The notes beneath the pieces were generated by a model, which was given only the letters and a program-made list of their open reading frames with translations, had not been told where the DNA came from and searched no databases. Position numbers and translations under genes: made by a program. From positions 1 through 64,000 of the forward strand of contig CAJUTL010000008.1 of NCBI GenBank assembly GCA_910589395.1: 64,000 nucleotides of DNA. The letters are read 5' to 3'. Source of the DNA: an uncultured Oscillospiraceae bacterium. Lineage in GTDB: Bacteria > Bacillota_A > Clostridia > Oscillospirales > Acutalibacteraceae. Shown piece after piece: positions 7,691-16,336 of the stretch; position 1 is the stretch's first letter; each line of letters opens with the position of its first letter.

Positions 7691-9622
7691 CTAACTTCTG
7701 CCGAATTGGCGCTCGATTTCCCGGCGCTTCAAAAGAATATAAACAGGCCGCCCATGAGGGCAATAGCGCACCTGCGGATTTTTCTCCAGCTCTTCCGCCA
7801 GAGAGATCAGCTCTTCTCTGGTGGTGGTGTCTCCCGCCTTCATGGCGGCTCGGCAGGCAACGTTGTGATACACCCAATCCATGTGCTCTGTGGTAAAGTC
7901 TTTTTTGGAGGAGGCCAGATAACCGGCGATCTCCATGATGGAGGCCGCGGCGTCACTGCCATCTAAAAGCAAGGGCACAGACCGGATCAATACCGTTCCC
8001 CTGCCAAAATCCTCCACTTCAAAGCCGGCGCTCAAAAGCTCTTCCTGCCGGGCCAGCACCGCGGAATACTCTTCCTTATCGAGCGTTACGGGTACAGGCT
8101 CCAATAGCGCCTGTGCCTCTCCGCTCTGTCCCTGCTGCTTCAGTTTTTCGTAAAGCAAACGCTCGTGAGCGGCGTGTTTATCGATAAACATCAGTTCTTC
8201 CCTGCTGTACTCCACAAGAATATAGGTGCCAAAAGCCTCCCCTAAAATTCGGGAATGAAATTCGCCCAGCAGCTGCTTCGGTGCTTCCTGCAGTACAGCC
8301 GACTTTTCCTTCAGACTGGGCAAAGCCTCCTCCACCGATTCTGAGAAAGATGGTTCTTTTTGGGAAGCAGACAGTAAAATGGAGCTTTCCTCAACCGGCG
8401 TGAAAGCAGCTTTCTCCGGTTCCGGCTCAAGAACGCGCTGTGCAAAGGAGTGAAAAGTATCTCTTCCATGCACGCTGTCCCGCAGTACCGCTGCTTCCCG
8501 CATCTTTGGCGGTGCGTTCGTCGGAGTCTGAGGCGCCTCTCCGGGAACCGGCAGCTTCATTTGCTCCTGCCTTTCCAAGACAGGGGCGTAGGGCTGTACG
8601 CCGGAACTTTTCAGTTCCATAACCTTCGGCGCGTCCTCCGTGTTTAAGGCAGACTTGACGGCGTGATAGACTGCGTCGAAGATCGGCCGTTCATTGACAA
8701 AGCGCACCTCCAGCTTCGCCGGGTGAACATTGACGTCTACAGCTCCAAAGGACAAGGAAAGGTGCAGCACGCAGGTGGGAAACTTTCCCACCATGATCGA
8801 GCCCTTACAGGCCTCCTCCAGGGCAGCCATGGCTGTACGGCTGCGGATATAGCGGCCATTGATAAAGAAATTCTGCATGGAGCGGTTGGGTCTGCTTCCG
8901 GAAGGCTTGCTGATATATCCTGTGACCTTTACGCGCTCGTATTCATAGTCCACCGGGATCAGAGTGGATAGAAATTCTTTCCCGTAAACGCCGTAAATCG
9001 CGGAAGAAAGCTTGTTGTCGCCCGGCGTACGCAGTTCCTCTTTTCCATCCCGGATAAACCGAAAGGAAATTTCCGGGTGGGAAAGGGCCAGCTTATCCAT
9101 GACGCCTGCCACGGAATTGCCCTCTGTAGCATCCTTTTTCAAAAACTTCATGCGGGCGGGCGTGTTATAAAAGAGATCCCGAATCAAGATCGTGGTACCC
9201 TCCGGGCACCCGGCCTCTTCCATCAGGGGCTCTTCCTCCCCGCCGCACATATAGCGAACCCCGGTCTCCGCCTCCGCCGTCTTGGTGAGAAGCTCTACAT
9301 GGGACACCGCGGAAATAGAGGCAAGTGCCTCTCCCCGGAAGCCAAGGGTCATAATGGAATCCAGATCGTCCTGCCGGGTGATCTTGCTGGTGGCATGGCG
9401 CAAAAAAGCCGTGGGTACGTCCTCCAGAGAAATGCCGCAGCCGTTATCTGTGACACGCATGAAGGTGATGCCGCCCCTGCGGATCTCAACGGTGATCACA
9501 CTGGCGCCCGCGTCCATAGAATTCTCCACCAGCTCCTTGATAACAGAGGAAGGGCGCTCTACCACTTCTCCCGCCGCGATCAGCTCGGCGATCTGTTTTT
9601 CCAGCACTCGTATTTTTGGCAT
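7691..9622 (-). CDS. mutL: DNA mismatch repair protein MutL (endonuclease type)
   Basis: This 643-residue protein has an N-terminal GHKL ATPase (ELVENSMDAGA, DNGCGI, GFRGEALASI), a variable linker (about residues 330-440), and a C-terminal dimerisation/endonuclease domain. The nicking motif DKHAAHERLLYE fits DQHA(X)2E(X)4E, and the C-terminal CPHGRP metal motif is present, so this MutL nicks DNA itself and needs no MutH. The open frame reaches 9784, but the ATG at 9620-9622 with AGGGGGAT upstream and the conserved MPKIRVLEKQIAELIAAGEVV mark the true start. It lies in the mutS-ferritin-mutL-miaA run. Confidence 0.96.
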   Translation of the reverse strand: MPKIRVLEKQIAELIAAGEVVERPSSVIKELVENSMDAGASVITVEIRRGGITFMRVTDNGCGISLEDVPTAFLRHATSKITRQDDLDSIMTLGFRGEALASISAVSHVELLTKTAEAETGVRYMCGGEEEPLMEEAGCPEGTTILIRDLFYNTPARMKFLKKDATEGNSVAGVMDKLALSHPEISFRFIRDGKEELRTPGDNKLSSAIYGVYGKEFLSTLIPVDYEYERVKVTGYISKPSGSRPNRSMQNFFINGRYIRSRTAMAALEEACKGSIMVGKFPTCVLHLSLSFGAVDVNVHPAKLEVRFVNERPIFDAVYHAVKSALNTEDAPKVMELKSSGVQPYAPVLERQEQMKLPVPGEAPQTPTNAPPKMREAAVLRDSVHGRDTFHSFAQRVLEPEPEKAAFTPVEESSILLSASQKEPSFSESVEEALPSLKEKSAVLQEAPKQLLGEFHSRILGEAFGTYILVEYSREELMFIDKHAAHERLLYEKLKQQGQSGEAQALLEPVPVTLDKEEYSAVLARQEELLSAGFEVEDFGRGTVLIRSVPLLLDGSDAAASIMEIAGYLASSKKDFTTEHMDWVYHNVACRAAMKAGDTTTREELISLAEELEKNPQVRYCPHGRPVYILLKRREIERQFGRS

Positions 9623-9659
9623 CAGGATCCCCCTTTCCAGAGCATTTTCTATGTTAACT

Positions 9660-10391
9660 CTACTTTTCGTTTTTTTCAGCCAGAAGGATCGACTGCCGCA
9701 GGTATCCCTGGTTTTCCTTAAAAAATCCAGAAAAGGTATAACCGCCCTTTTGATACACCTTATGAAAAGCGCTCCAAACCCCAAGGCAGGTAAACTCCAT
9801 CAGCAGCCACCGGAAAAGCCTTGCCGGAAAGCCGTTTCTGAACCTGCTTAAAGTATAGGACTGAAAAATAGCATGAGGAACCTCATCCTGCAGCATCTGC
9901 CCGCAAATGCTTTTCAGCGCCTTGGAATCTGTACAGCGTTCTAACGCGCTGTAGTAGGTAAGCGCTATCATTTCAGCGGTGACCAGTACAATCACCTCAC
10001 ACCGCAGACCGCCTAAGCGGCGCAGGCGCCGAAACACACGATCCAGAAAAGAGTGTGGCAGCTCTGCAATTTTATGATAAGCCATATATTGCTTTAAGTA
10101 AGAAGAATGCCAATTCTCCTCCCGAATAAACAAATCCATGGCCTTCTCGTAATCGGGCAGATCGTGCTTTTTACAAAAAGAGGATACCGCAGTTCTCAAA
10201 AATCTGCCGTCGGAGCCTTCTCCCTTTTGGAACGCGCGGATCGAGGGAAAAATCAATGCCCGCGCCTGTGCGCTCAGTTCCTTTTCCTCTGAGAAATCTA
10301 TCTTCAGTCTTTCCTGGTCGTTCCGGGTAAAATGAGAAAGCCAATCCCGGTAGGAAAACCTGCACAGATCAGAGCTTAAGAGATCCACCAT
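9660..10391 (-). CDS. Ferritin-like (possible diiron, AurF-like) protein
   Basis: This 243-residue, largely helical protein of unrecognised specific function sits between mutS and mutL. It has two ExxH pairs (E92-x-x-H95 in REENWH and E170-x-x-H173 in QDEVPH) and a further helix glutamate (E140 in TAEMIALTYY), the spacing expected for a four-helix ferritin-like diiron site such as rubrerythrin or AurF-type oxygenases. I infer metal binding from these residues only. There is no signal peptide, so it should be cytoplasmic. RBS GGAG lies before the ATG. The stop is 13 bases before the frame of mutS begins to end upstream and 37 bases before mutL, so co-transcription is likely. It could instead be an iron store or a peroxide-protection protein. 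Confidence 0.6.
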   Translation of the reverse strand: MVDLLSSDLCRFSYRDWLSHFTRNDQERLKIDFSEEKELSAQARALIFPSIRAFQKGEGSDGRFLRTAVSSFCKKHDLPDYEKAMDLFIREENWHSSYLKQYMAYHKIAELPHSFLDRVFRRLRRLGGLRCEVIVLVTAEMIALTYYSALERCTDSKALKSICGQMLQDEVPHAIFQSYTLSRFRNGFPARLFRWLLMEFTCLGVWSAFHKVYQKGGYTFSGFFKENQGYLRQSILLAEKNEK

Positions 10392-10404
10392 TATCTCCGT
10401 CCCC

Positions 10405-13023
10405 CTACTTCAGCATATTGTGAAGCTCAAACAATGCGTTCATACACTCAATAGGCGTAAGGGTATTCACGTCCAAAGCACGAAGCTTCTGCAAAACCTC
10501 GCTGTCTACGGAATTCATGGTAAGCTGTATCGGTTCCTCGGCAAATCGTTCCGCTGTGCCGGAAGGCCTTCTTGCACCGTCTTCGGCTTCCAGGTCGGAC
10601 AGAACCTGCTTTGCCCGCTTGATCACCTTATCCGGCACACCGGCCAGCTTCGCCACCTCAATGCCGAAGCTGTCGTCCGCGCCGCCGCGCACGATCCTGC
10701 GCAAAAAGGTGATATCGTCCCCCTTCTTTTTTACGGCAATGTTAAAATTCTTAACGCCCGGTAAAAGAGCCTCCATCTCTGTCAGCTCATGGTAATGGGT
10801 GGCGAACAGTGTTTTTGCCCCTACCAGTTTTTTATCATGAACATACTCCAAAACCGCCCTGGCGATACTCATGCCGTCAAAGGTGGAGGTGCCCCGGCCG
10901 ATCTCATCAAAAATGATCAGGCTGTTTGCCGTAGCGTGCTTCAGGATATCAGCTACCTCCGCCATTTCGATCATAAAGGTCGACTGTCCCGCTGAGAGGT
11001 CGTCGGAAGCGCCTACGCGGGTAAAAATATGATCCACAATGCCGATCTCAGCAACCGCCGCCGGCACAAAGCACCCGATCTGAGCCATGATAGTGATGAT
11101 GGCGATCTGCCGCATATAGGTGGATTTTCCCGCCATATTGGGGCCGGTAATGATCGCCACACGGTTGTCGTTCATATCCATATCCACATCATTCGGCACA
11201 AAGGGCGCGTCACGAAGCAGGGCCTCTACTACAGGGTGGCGGCTGTCCTTCAAATAGAGCTTTCCGCTGAGATTGATAACCGGGCGGGTATAATCGTTTT
11301 TCACGGAAACCGTGGCAAAGGAAGCCAAAACGTCCAAGGCCGCCACCGCCTTTGCGGCGGCCTGTACTCTGGAAAGCTGTGCCGCCACATGACGGCGGAG
11401 CTCTTCAAACAGACGGCTCTCCAGCGCCACAGACTTATCGTGCGCCCCCAAAATACGGTTTTCCAGGTCCTTGAGCTCCTGTGTAATATAACGCTCGCCG
11501 TTTGTCAGAGTCTGCTTGCGGATATAATCCTTAGGCACCTGATTTTTATAGCTGTTGGATACCTCTATGTAATAGCCAAACACGCGGTTATAGCCTGTTT
11601 TCAGCTTTGGAATTCCGGTGCGCTCCCGTTCCCTGGCCTCCACAGCGGCTACCAGCTCCGTACCGCCGTTCATATCGCGGCGGATATCGTCCAGCTCCTG
11701 ATGATATCCCTCCCGAATGATACCGCCCTCCCGAATGGTGAAGGGGGGCTCGTCTACAATGGATTCGTCAATAAGCTGTGCCACGTCCTCCAGGCTGTCG
11801 ATCTCCTGATCGAGATTTTGTAAGAGCGTGGCTTCACATTGGCTTAAAATTTTCTTCAGGCCAGGCAGCTTTTTCAGCGCCGCGCAAAGGGAGCGAAGCT
11901 CCCTGCCGTTTGCGGAGCCGTATACGATCCTTGTCATGATCCTTTCTAAATCATAGATCCCGGTCAGCTGCTCGGAAAGCTCGTCCAAGATCTGAGGCGA
12001 CTCGAAGAGCTCTTCCACAGCGTTTTGCCGCAAGGTAATTTTTGCGGGGCTCAAAAGAGGCTGCTCCAGCCAAGCCTTGATCAGGCGCTTTCCCATGGCC
12101 GTTTTGGTTTTGTCCAGCACCCACAAAAGGGAGCCGCGCTTTTCTTTATTGCGCATGGTTTCCGTCAGCTCCAGGTTGCGCCTGGCGGTGATATCCAATC
12201 CCATGGCGGCGGAATCCAGATCCAACTCTACCTCGCTGAGCCGTTCCAGGCCGTTGATTTGCGTTTGCGCCAAATATCCCAACAGAGCGTTCAGGGAAAA
12301 CACGGTCAAGGGCTTGTCTGATAACAGCAGCTCCGCCATGCTTCGATTCCCGAATTGCCGGGAAACCTTTTCCTCCGCGGCAGGAAGATCCCGGTACAGG
12401 GAAAGCTCCATACATTCCACAGAAGCGTGCAGCCTGTCCCGAATGAAATCCCGCAGCTCTGTGAGATCGGCCGCCTGGGGATCCAACAAAATCTCGCTGG
12501 GCCGGTAGCGGGCAAGCCGGTTTAACAGCAGATGAGACAGCGCTGAAGCGTCGGAAGCAGTGATCTGGTCAGCGTAAAGCTCCCCGGTGGAAACATCGGC
12601 AAAGCAGAGCCCGATCCCCCCTTCCCGATAGCAGAGCGAACAGATGTAATTGTTCTTCGTTTCGTCCAGCATACTGTTTTCCAGCACGGTGCCGGGCGTG
12701 ATCACGCGGATCACATCGCGTTTGACCAGGCCCTTGACCAGCTTCGGGTCCTCCATCTGCTCGCAGATGGCTACCTTATAGCCCTTTTCCACCAGCCTGG
12801 CAATATAGGATTCCGCGCTGTGAAAGGGCACGCCGCACATGGGCGCGCGTTCCTCCTGGCCGCACTCCCGTCCGGTCAGAGTAAGCTCCAGCTCCTGGGA
12901 AACCGTTTTGGCGTCGTTAAAGAACATTTCATAAAAATCTCCAAGGCGAAAGAAGAGTATCGTATTCGGATACTTTTCCTTCATCTCGAAATATTGCTTC
13001 ATCATGGGAGAAAAATCCGCCAT
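10405..13023 (-). CDS. mutS: DNA mismatch repair protein MutS
   Basis: This 872-residue protein has an N-terminal mismatch-recognition domain carrying the GDFYEMF motif (Phe wedge and Glu), connector, core/lever and clamp domains, and a C-terminal ABC-type ATPase with Walker A GPNMAGKST, Walker B LIIFDEIGRGTSTFDG and a downstream His loop (FATHYHEL). It binds mispairs and recruits MutL. The open frame runs to 13098, but the ATG at 13021-13023 starts the conserved MADFSPMMKQYFEMK. The upstream codons lie in the ylbF-like gene. Length and motifs are those of the MutS1 repair class, not MutS2. Confidence 0.97.
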   Translation of the reverse strand: MADFSPMMKQYFEMKEKYPNTILFFRLGDFYEMFFNDAKTVSQELELTLTGRECGQEERAPMCGVPFHSAESYIARLVEKGYKVAICEQMEDPKLVKGLVKRDVIRVITPGTVLENSMLDETKNNYICSLCYREGGIGLCFADVSTGELYADQITASDASALSHLLLNRLARYRPSEILLDPQAADLTELRDFIRDRLHASVECMELSLYRDLPAAEEKVSRQFGNRSMAELLLSDKPLTVFSLNALLGYLAQTQINGLERLSEVELDLDSAAMGLDITARRNLELTETMRNKEKRGSLLWVLDKTKTAMGKRLIKAWLEQPLLSPAKITLRQNAVEELFESPQILDELSEQLTGIYDLERIMTRIVYGSANGRELRSLCAALKKLPGLKKILSQCEATLLQNLDQEIDSLEDVAQLIDESIVDEPPFTIREGGIIREGYHQELDDIRRDMNGGTELVAAVEARERERTGIPKLKTGYNRVFGYYIEVSNSYKNQVPKDYIRKQTLTNGERYITQELKDLENRILGAHDKSVALESRLFEELRRHVAAQLSRVQAAAKAVAALDVLASFATVSVKNDYTRPVINLSGKLYLKDSRHPVVEALLRDAPFVPNDVDMDMNDNRVAIITGPNMAGKSTYMRQIAIITIMAQIGCFVPAAVAEIGIVDHIFTRVGASDDLSAGQSTFMIEMAEVADILKHATANSLIIFDEIGRGTSTFDGMSIARAVLEYVHDKKLVGAKTLFATHYHELTEMEALLPGVKNFNIAVKKKGDDITFLRRIVRGGADDSFGIEVAKLAGVPDKVIKRAKQVLSDLEAEDGARRPSGTAERFAEEPIQLTMNSVDSEVLQKLRALDVNTLTPIECMNALFELHNMLK

Positions 13024-13070
13024 GGCTTTCCCAGGCCCCTTCCCTTTCCGATTTCCCGGTAAAATTTTGA

Positions 13071-13478
13071 TCAGTGACAGCCGGCGCAGGAAGAGCAATC
13101 GCCGCCGCAGGAGGCCGCATCATAATCGCAGGTATCCGGATTCTCACCGTCCGCACAAAGACCGATGATCGCGGTAACACGCTGTAAAAGAGCGTCAAAT
13201 TCATTTTTGGCAGCATTGTAGCGCGTCATATTTTCGTTTTCCATAATCTGTGCGTAAACAGCCCGGAATTCCTCGTTCAGGCGCTTCAGAGTATCTTCGT
13301 TTCTATCGTCCTTCTGGGCTTCGTTGTTAATGGCCATGCGCTTCAAATTAAACTCGCCGATCAGCTCCTGCAAGGCTTCGTCCTCATCACAGGTCTGCTG
13401 AGCGGAACGCATGGCAATATAGCTTTCCTCCGCCTGAAGCTGCCTGCCCAGTTCTCTTGTCAGTTCAATGATATCCAT
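13071..13478 (-). CDS. YlbF/YmcA (RicA/RicF) family protein with cysteine-rich tail
   Basis: This 135-residue helical YlbF/YmcA-family protein lies directly between miaB and mutS, the same slot as ymcA (ricA) after ymcB (miaB) in B. subtilis. There the RicA-RicF-RicT complex carries [4Fe-4S] clusters, supports MiaB action and promotes mRNA processing by RNase Y. This copy ends in a cysteine-rich tail (C117, C124, C128, C131, C134, plus C108 and C30), which could hold a cluster. Whether it is the RicA or RicF member cannot be settled here, and no RicT gene is in the window. RBS AGGAAAA precedes the ATG. Confidence 0.8.
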   Translation of the reverse strand: MDIIELTRELGRQLQAEESYIAMRSAQQTCDEDEALQELIGEFNLKRMAINNEAQKDDRNEDTLKRLNEEFRAVYAQIMENENMTRYNAAKNEFDALLQRVTAIIGLCADGENPDTCDYDAASCGGDCSSCAGCH

Positions 13479-13500
13479 GTTTTGTTTTCCTTTCTGCTTT

Positions 13501-14919
13501 TTAGAATTTATCTATCCTGGTTTTTCCAGAATATAAAATACCCTTTAACTGTAAGCCCTTTGCCTCTGTGACCTCCGTATCGGCATAGTTTCCGATCAGG
13601 CTGTCCCCTCCCGGAAACAGCACAATGAGCCCTCCTGCCGTTCTGCCGGAAAGCAGGCCTGTCTTTTCGTCTCTGCCTTCCACTAAGACCCGCTCTTTTC
13701 CGCCAACCATTTTTTGACCCTTGCGGGAAGCAATTTTTTCCTGTACCTGAAGCAACTCGGCAAACCACTCCGTTTTTTCCTTATGGGAAACAGGGTCCGG
13801 CATATCGGCAGCCTTTGTCCCCTTTCTGGGAGAATAGATGAACGTAAACAAATTTGTAAATTCCACTTCTTCGATCAGCGACAGGGTATCTCGAAATTCC
13901 TCGTAGGTCTCTCCGGGAAAGCCCACGATCACATCGGAGGTAAAGCTGATATCCGGCATAACGCTTTTTGCGTACCGGATCAAGGCAAGATACTGCTCCC
14001 TGTTATACCTGCGGTTCATTTCCTTTAACACCCTGTCGTTTCCGGATTGGAAAGGCAGGTGAATACAATGCGGAATATGGCGGCTTTCCGCCATCACATC
14101 AAACAACTCTTTGGAAGCGTCTTTCGGGTGAGAGGTCATAAAGCGGATCCGGAAATCCCCCTGAATTTTGTCAAGGCTTCTGAGAAGCTCCGCAAAATCC
14201 ACAGGCTCCTCCAATCCTTTTCCGTAAGAATTCACATTTTGGCCCAGCAGAGTGATCTCCTTGTAGCCTGCCCGAACAAGCGATTCACATTCCCGAACGA
14301 TTTCCTCCGGCTTGCGGCTTTTCTCCCTTCCGCGGACATAGGGAACAATACAATAAGAGCAAAAATTATCACAGCCTGTCATCACCGTGACCCAGGCCTG
14401 CCAGGTTTTATCCCGTCGAACGGGCAATCCCTCCAGCACTTCGCTTTCTTCGCCGCTGCGAAAAAACACGCGCTGAGAGCCGGAAGCCGCCTTCGCCATC
14501 ATTTCCGGCAGGCGGTGGATCCCATGAGTGCCAAATACGATATCCACAAAGGGAAAACTCTTTTTCAGCCGCTCTGCGACATGCTCCTGCTCCGTCATGC
14601 AGCCGCACACGGCAATCATCACGGAGGGGTGACGGCGCTTTATGTTTTTCAGCGCTCCCACATTGCCAAACACCCGATCCTCCGCATGCTCCCGCACCGC
14701 ACAGGTATTGAACAGGATAAAATCGGCATACTCCAGATCTTCTGTGAAAGAAAACCCCATTTCCGCCAAGATACCTTTGATCTTTTCCCCGTCCGCCACG
14801 TTCTGCTGACAGCCATAGGTGCGGATATAGGCTACGGGAACATCTCTCATAGCCCTCGCCTTCAGCGCGGCGGCAGCATCCTCCAAAAAAGGAAGAGACT
14901 TCAAAGTACAATTTTCCAT
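13501..14919 (-). CDS. miaB: tRNA-2-methylthio-N6-dimethylallyladenosine synthase MiaB
   Basis: This 472-residue radical-SAM methylthiotransferase has an N-terminal UPF0004 domain whose cysteines (RTYGCQQN, FNTCAVRE, VCGCM) bind the second [4Fe-4S] cluster, a radical-SAM core with CDNFCSYCIVPYVRGRE, and a C-terminal TRAM domain. It adds the 2-methylthio group to i6A37 in tRNA. The ATG at 14917-14919 is preferred over 14958 because MENCTLKS follows a GGGGGAGCC site. It is the first gene of the long minus-strand unit ending at divIVA; a sigma-A promoter lies 74-102 bases upstream. Confidence 0.96.
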   Translation of the reverse strand: MENCTLKSLPFLEDAAAALKARAMRDVPVAYIRTYGCQQNVADGEKIKGILAEMGFSFTEDLEYADFILFNTCAVREHAEDRVFGNVGALKNIKRRHPSVMIAVCGCMTEQEHVAERLKKSFPFVDIVFGTHGIHRLPEMMAKAASGSQRVFFRSGEESEVLEGLPVRRDKTWQAWVTVMTGCDNFCSYCIVPYVRGREKSRKPEEIVRECESLVRAGYKEITLLGQNVNSYGKGLEEPVDFAELLRSLDKIQGDFRIRFMTSHPKDASKELFDVMAESRHIPHCIHLPFQSGNDRVLKEMNRRYNREQYLALIRYAKSVMPDISFTSDVIVGFPGETYEEFRDTLSLIEEVEFTNLFTFIYSPRKGTKAADMPDPVSHKEKTEWFAELLQVQEKIASRKGQKMVGGKERVLVEGRDEKTGLLSGRTAGGLIVLFPGGDSLIGNYADTEVTEAKGLQLKGILYSGKTRIDKF

Positions 14920-14992
14920 AAGCGGCTCCCCCTTTTTCCATACATTCCGGTGCCACAAAATTCTGAAACCATACGGTAAAAATTCAAGTTAC

Positions 14993-15021
14993 AGTATAGC
15001 ACCTTTCAGGGAAAACTGCAA
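14993..15021 (-). promoter_or_regulatory. Sigma-A promoter of the miaB-mutS-...-divIVA unit
   Basis: Read on the minus strand, TTGCAG (15016-15021) and TATACT (14993-14998) are separated by exactly 17 bases. It is the only good promoter I see between galK and miaB, so it probably drives the whole repair/division unit. Confidence 0.75.
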
Positions 15022-15030
15022 GAAAAAGAG

Positions 15031-15063
15031 AAAAAGCCGGCGCCTTCTCTTCGCCAGCTTTTT
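15031..15063 (-). terminator. Rho-independent terminator after galK
   Basis: The stem aaaaagc-c-ggcg / cgcc-a-gcttttt (15031-15042 and 15052-15063) has one internal mismatch and a 9-base loop. It is followed on the minus strand by a T-rich run. It closes the galE-galK unit. Confidence 0.75.
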
Positions 15064-15075
15064 TCAAAACTCTAT

Positions 15076-16311
15076 TTACAAAACCACTTTCACGCCGCCA
15101 AATTGCCGCACAAAAAGCACGTGGCAGCTCCCCGGGCCGAACACCTGCTCCATGGTGCCTTGATATTCGTCCAGCTTTTCCAAGGGAACAAACGCCTGGA
15201 TCGTTCCGGCGAAACCGCCGCCATGCACCCGGTAAGCGCCGTCCGCGCCCAGCAGAAATTCACTGACGGCCAGTGCCAGAGAAATTCCCTGCTCTCTGGG
15301 AGCGACCACGGCAAATACATTTTGCAGCCTCTGATAAGAGGACTGCCCCGAGGTATGTATCATCTTCTTGAAGGCCTCAAAGTTCCCGGCCTCCAGAGCG
15401 TCCGCTTCTTCTACCGCCAGCCGGTCGTCATCGAAAAAGTGCATGGCGCGCAAAATGGCCCGATCCCCCACGGCCCGGCGCAGCTCCCGCAGGCTGCCGT
15501 AAAACTCCCGTTCGTCTACTTCTCTCAGAAATTCCTTTCCGAAATAAGCGGCCACCTCCTTCATTTCCTTCGGGATCGCGGCATATTCTGCGGTGAGGTC
15601 GGCGTGGTTCCCGCCGGTATCCACCACGCAAAGGGCGTGGCCGCAGGAGCTGAAATCAAAATTCACCTGGCGGATCACGGGCTTTGTGGGCTCCTGAAAG
15701 TCAATAGAGGTAAAGCCCGCAACCGAGCTTGCCATTTGATCCAGCAAACCGGAGGGCTTTCCAAAATAGACATTTTCCGCATACTGCGCGATAATGGCCG
15801 CCGTTACAGAATCAATCCTCCCCTCGTTAAACAGAAGATTGATCACGGTCACCACAAGGATCTCAAAGGCGGCCGAGCTGGACAGGCCGGAGCCCTTCAG
15901 CACGCGGGTCATAGTATAACAGTCAAAGCCTCCTACCTGATATCCCAGCTCCAAGCATTTTGCGCAGATGCCGCGGATCAAGGACTGAGAGCCGCTGGCC
16001 TCCTCCCGGGCGGACAGATCGGACAAGGACACCTCGTCCAGCTTGTCGTATTCAGCTGATTTCAGCCGGATCACACCGTTTTCCGTTTTCCGCGCCAGGC
16101 CGACGATATCCAAATTTACAGCAGCGGTAAGCACATGGCCGTGATTGTGATCGGTGTGATTCCCGCCGATCTCCGTTCTGCCGGGCGCGCTGAACCATTC
16201 CGCACCCTCCGCCTTGCCAAAGGTTTTCTCAAACCCCGCCTTGATCGCCGTATAGCGGGCTTTCTGGACCTCCGCTTCTTTCCCATAGAGCTGCTGATAG
16301 CCTACTTCCAT
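15076..16311 (-). CDS. galK: Galactokinase
   Basis: This 411-residue GHMP kinase has the galactose-binding signature GRTEIGGNHTDHNHG near residue 45, the ATP-binding loop GSGLSSSAAFE and the C-terminal GGFAGTIQAFVP glycine motif. It phosphorylates galactose at C1 in the Leloir pathway. The ATG at 16309-16311 (MEVGYQQLYG) has GGAAAGGTG at good spacing, while the open frame's GTG three codons upstream overlaps that site. It is the last gene of galE-maf-yunB-ligA-galK, 25 bases after ligA. No galT or galactose transporter is in the window. Confidence 0.94.
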   Translation of the reverse strand: MEVGYQQLYGKEAEVQKARYTAIKAGFEKTFGKAEGAEWFSAPGRTEIGGNHTDHNHGHVLTAAVNLDIVGLARKTENGVIRLKSAEYDKLDEVSLSDLSAREEASGSQSLIRGICAKCLELGYQVGGFDCYTMTRVLKGSGLSSSAAFEILVVTVINLLFNEGRIDSVTAAIIAQYAENVYFGKPSGLLDQMASSVAGFTSIDFQEPTKPVIRQVNFDFSSCGHALCVVDTGGNHADLTAEYAAIPKEMKEVAAYFGKEFLREVDEREFYGSLRELRRAVGDRAILRAMHFFDDDRLAVEEADALEAGNFEAFKKMIHTSGQSSYQRLQNVFAVVAPREQGISLALAVSEFLLGADGAYRVHGGGFAGTIQAFVPLEKLDEYQGTMEQVFGPGSCHVLFVRQFGGVKVVL

Positions 16312-16336
16312 GATACGCACCTTTCCTTTCCGCCGT

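Noticed and set aside
15103..16059. A 318-residue plus-strand open frame opposite galK
   Set aside because: Antisense shadow of a clear galactokinase.
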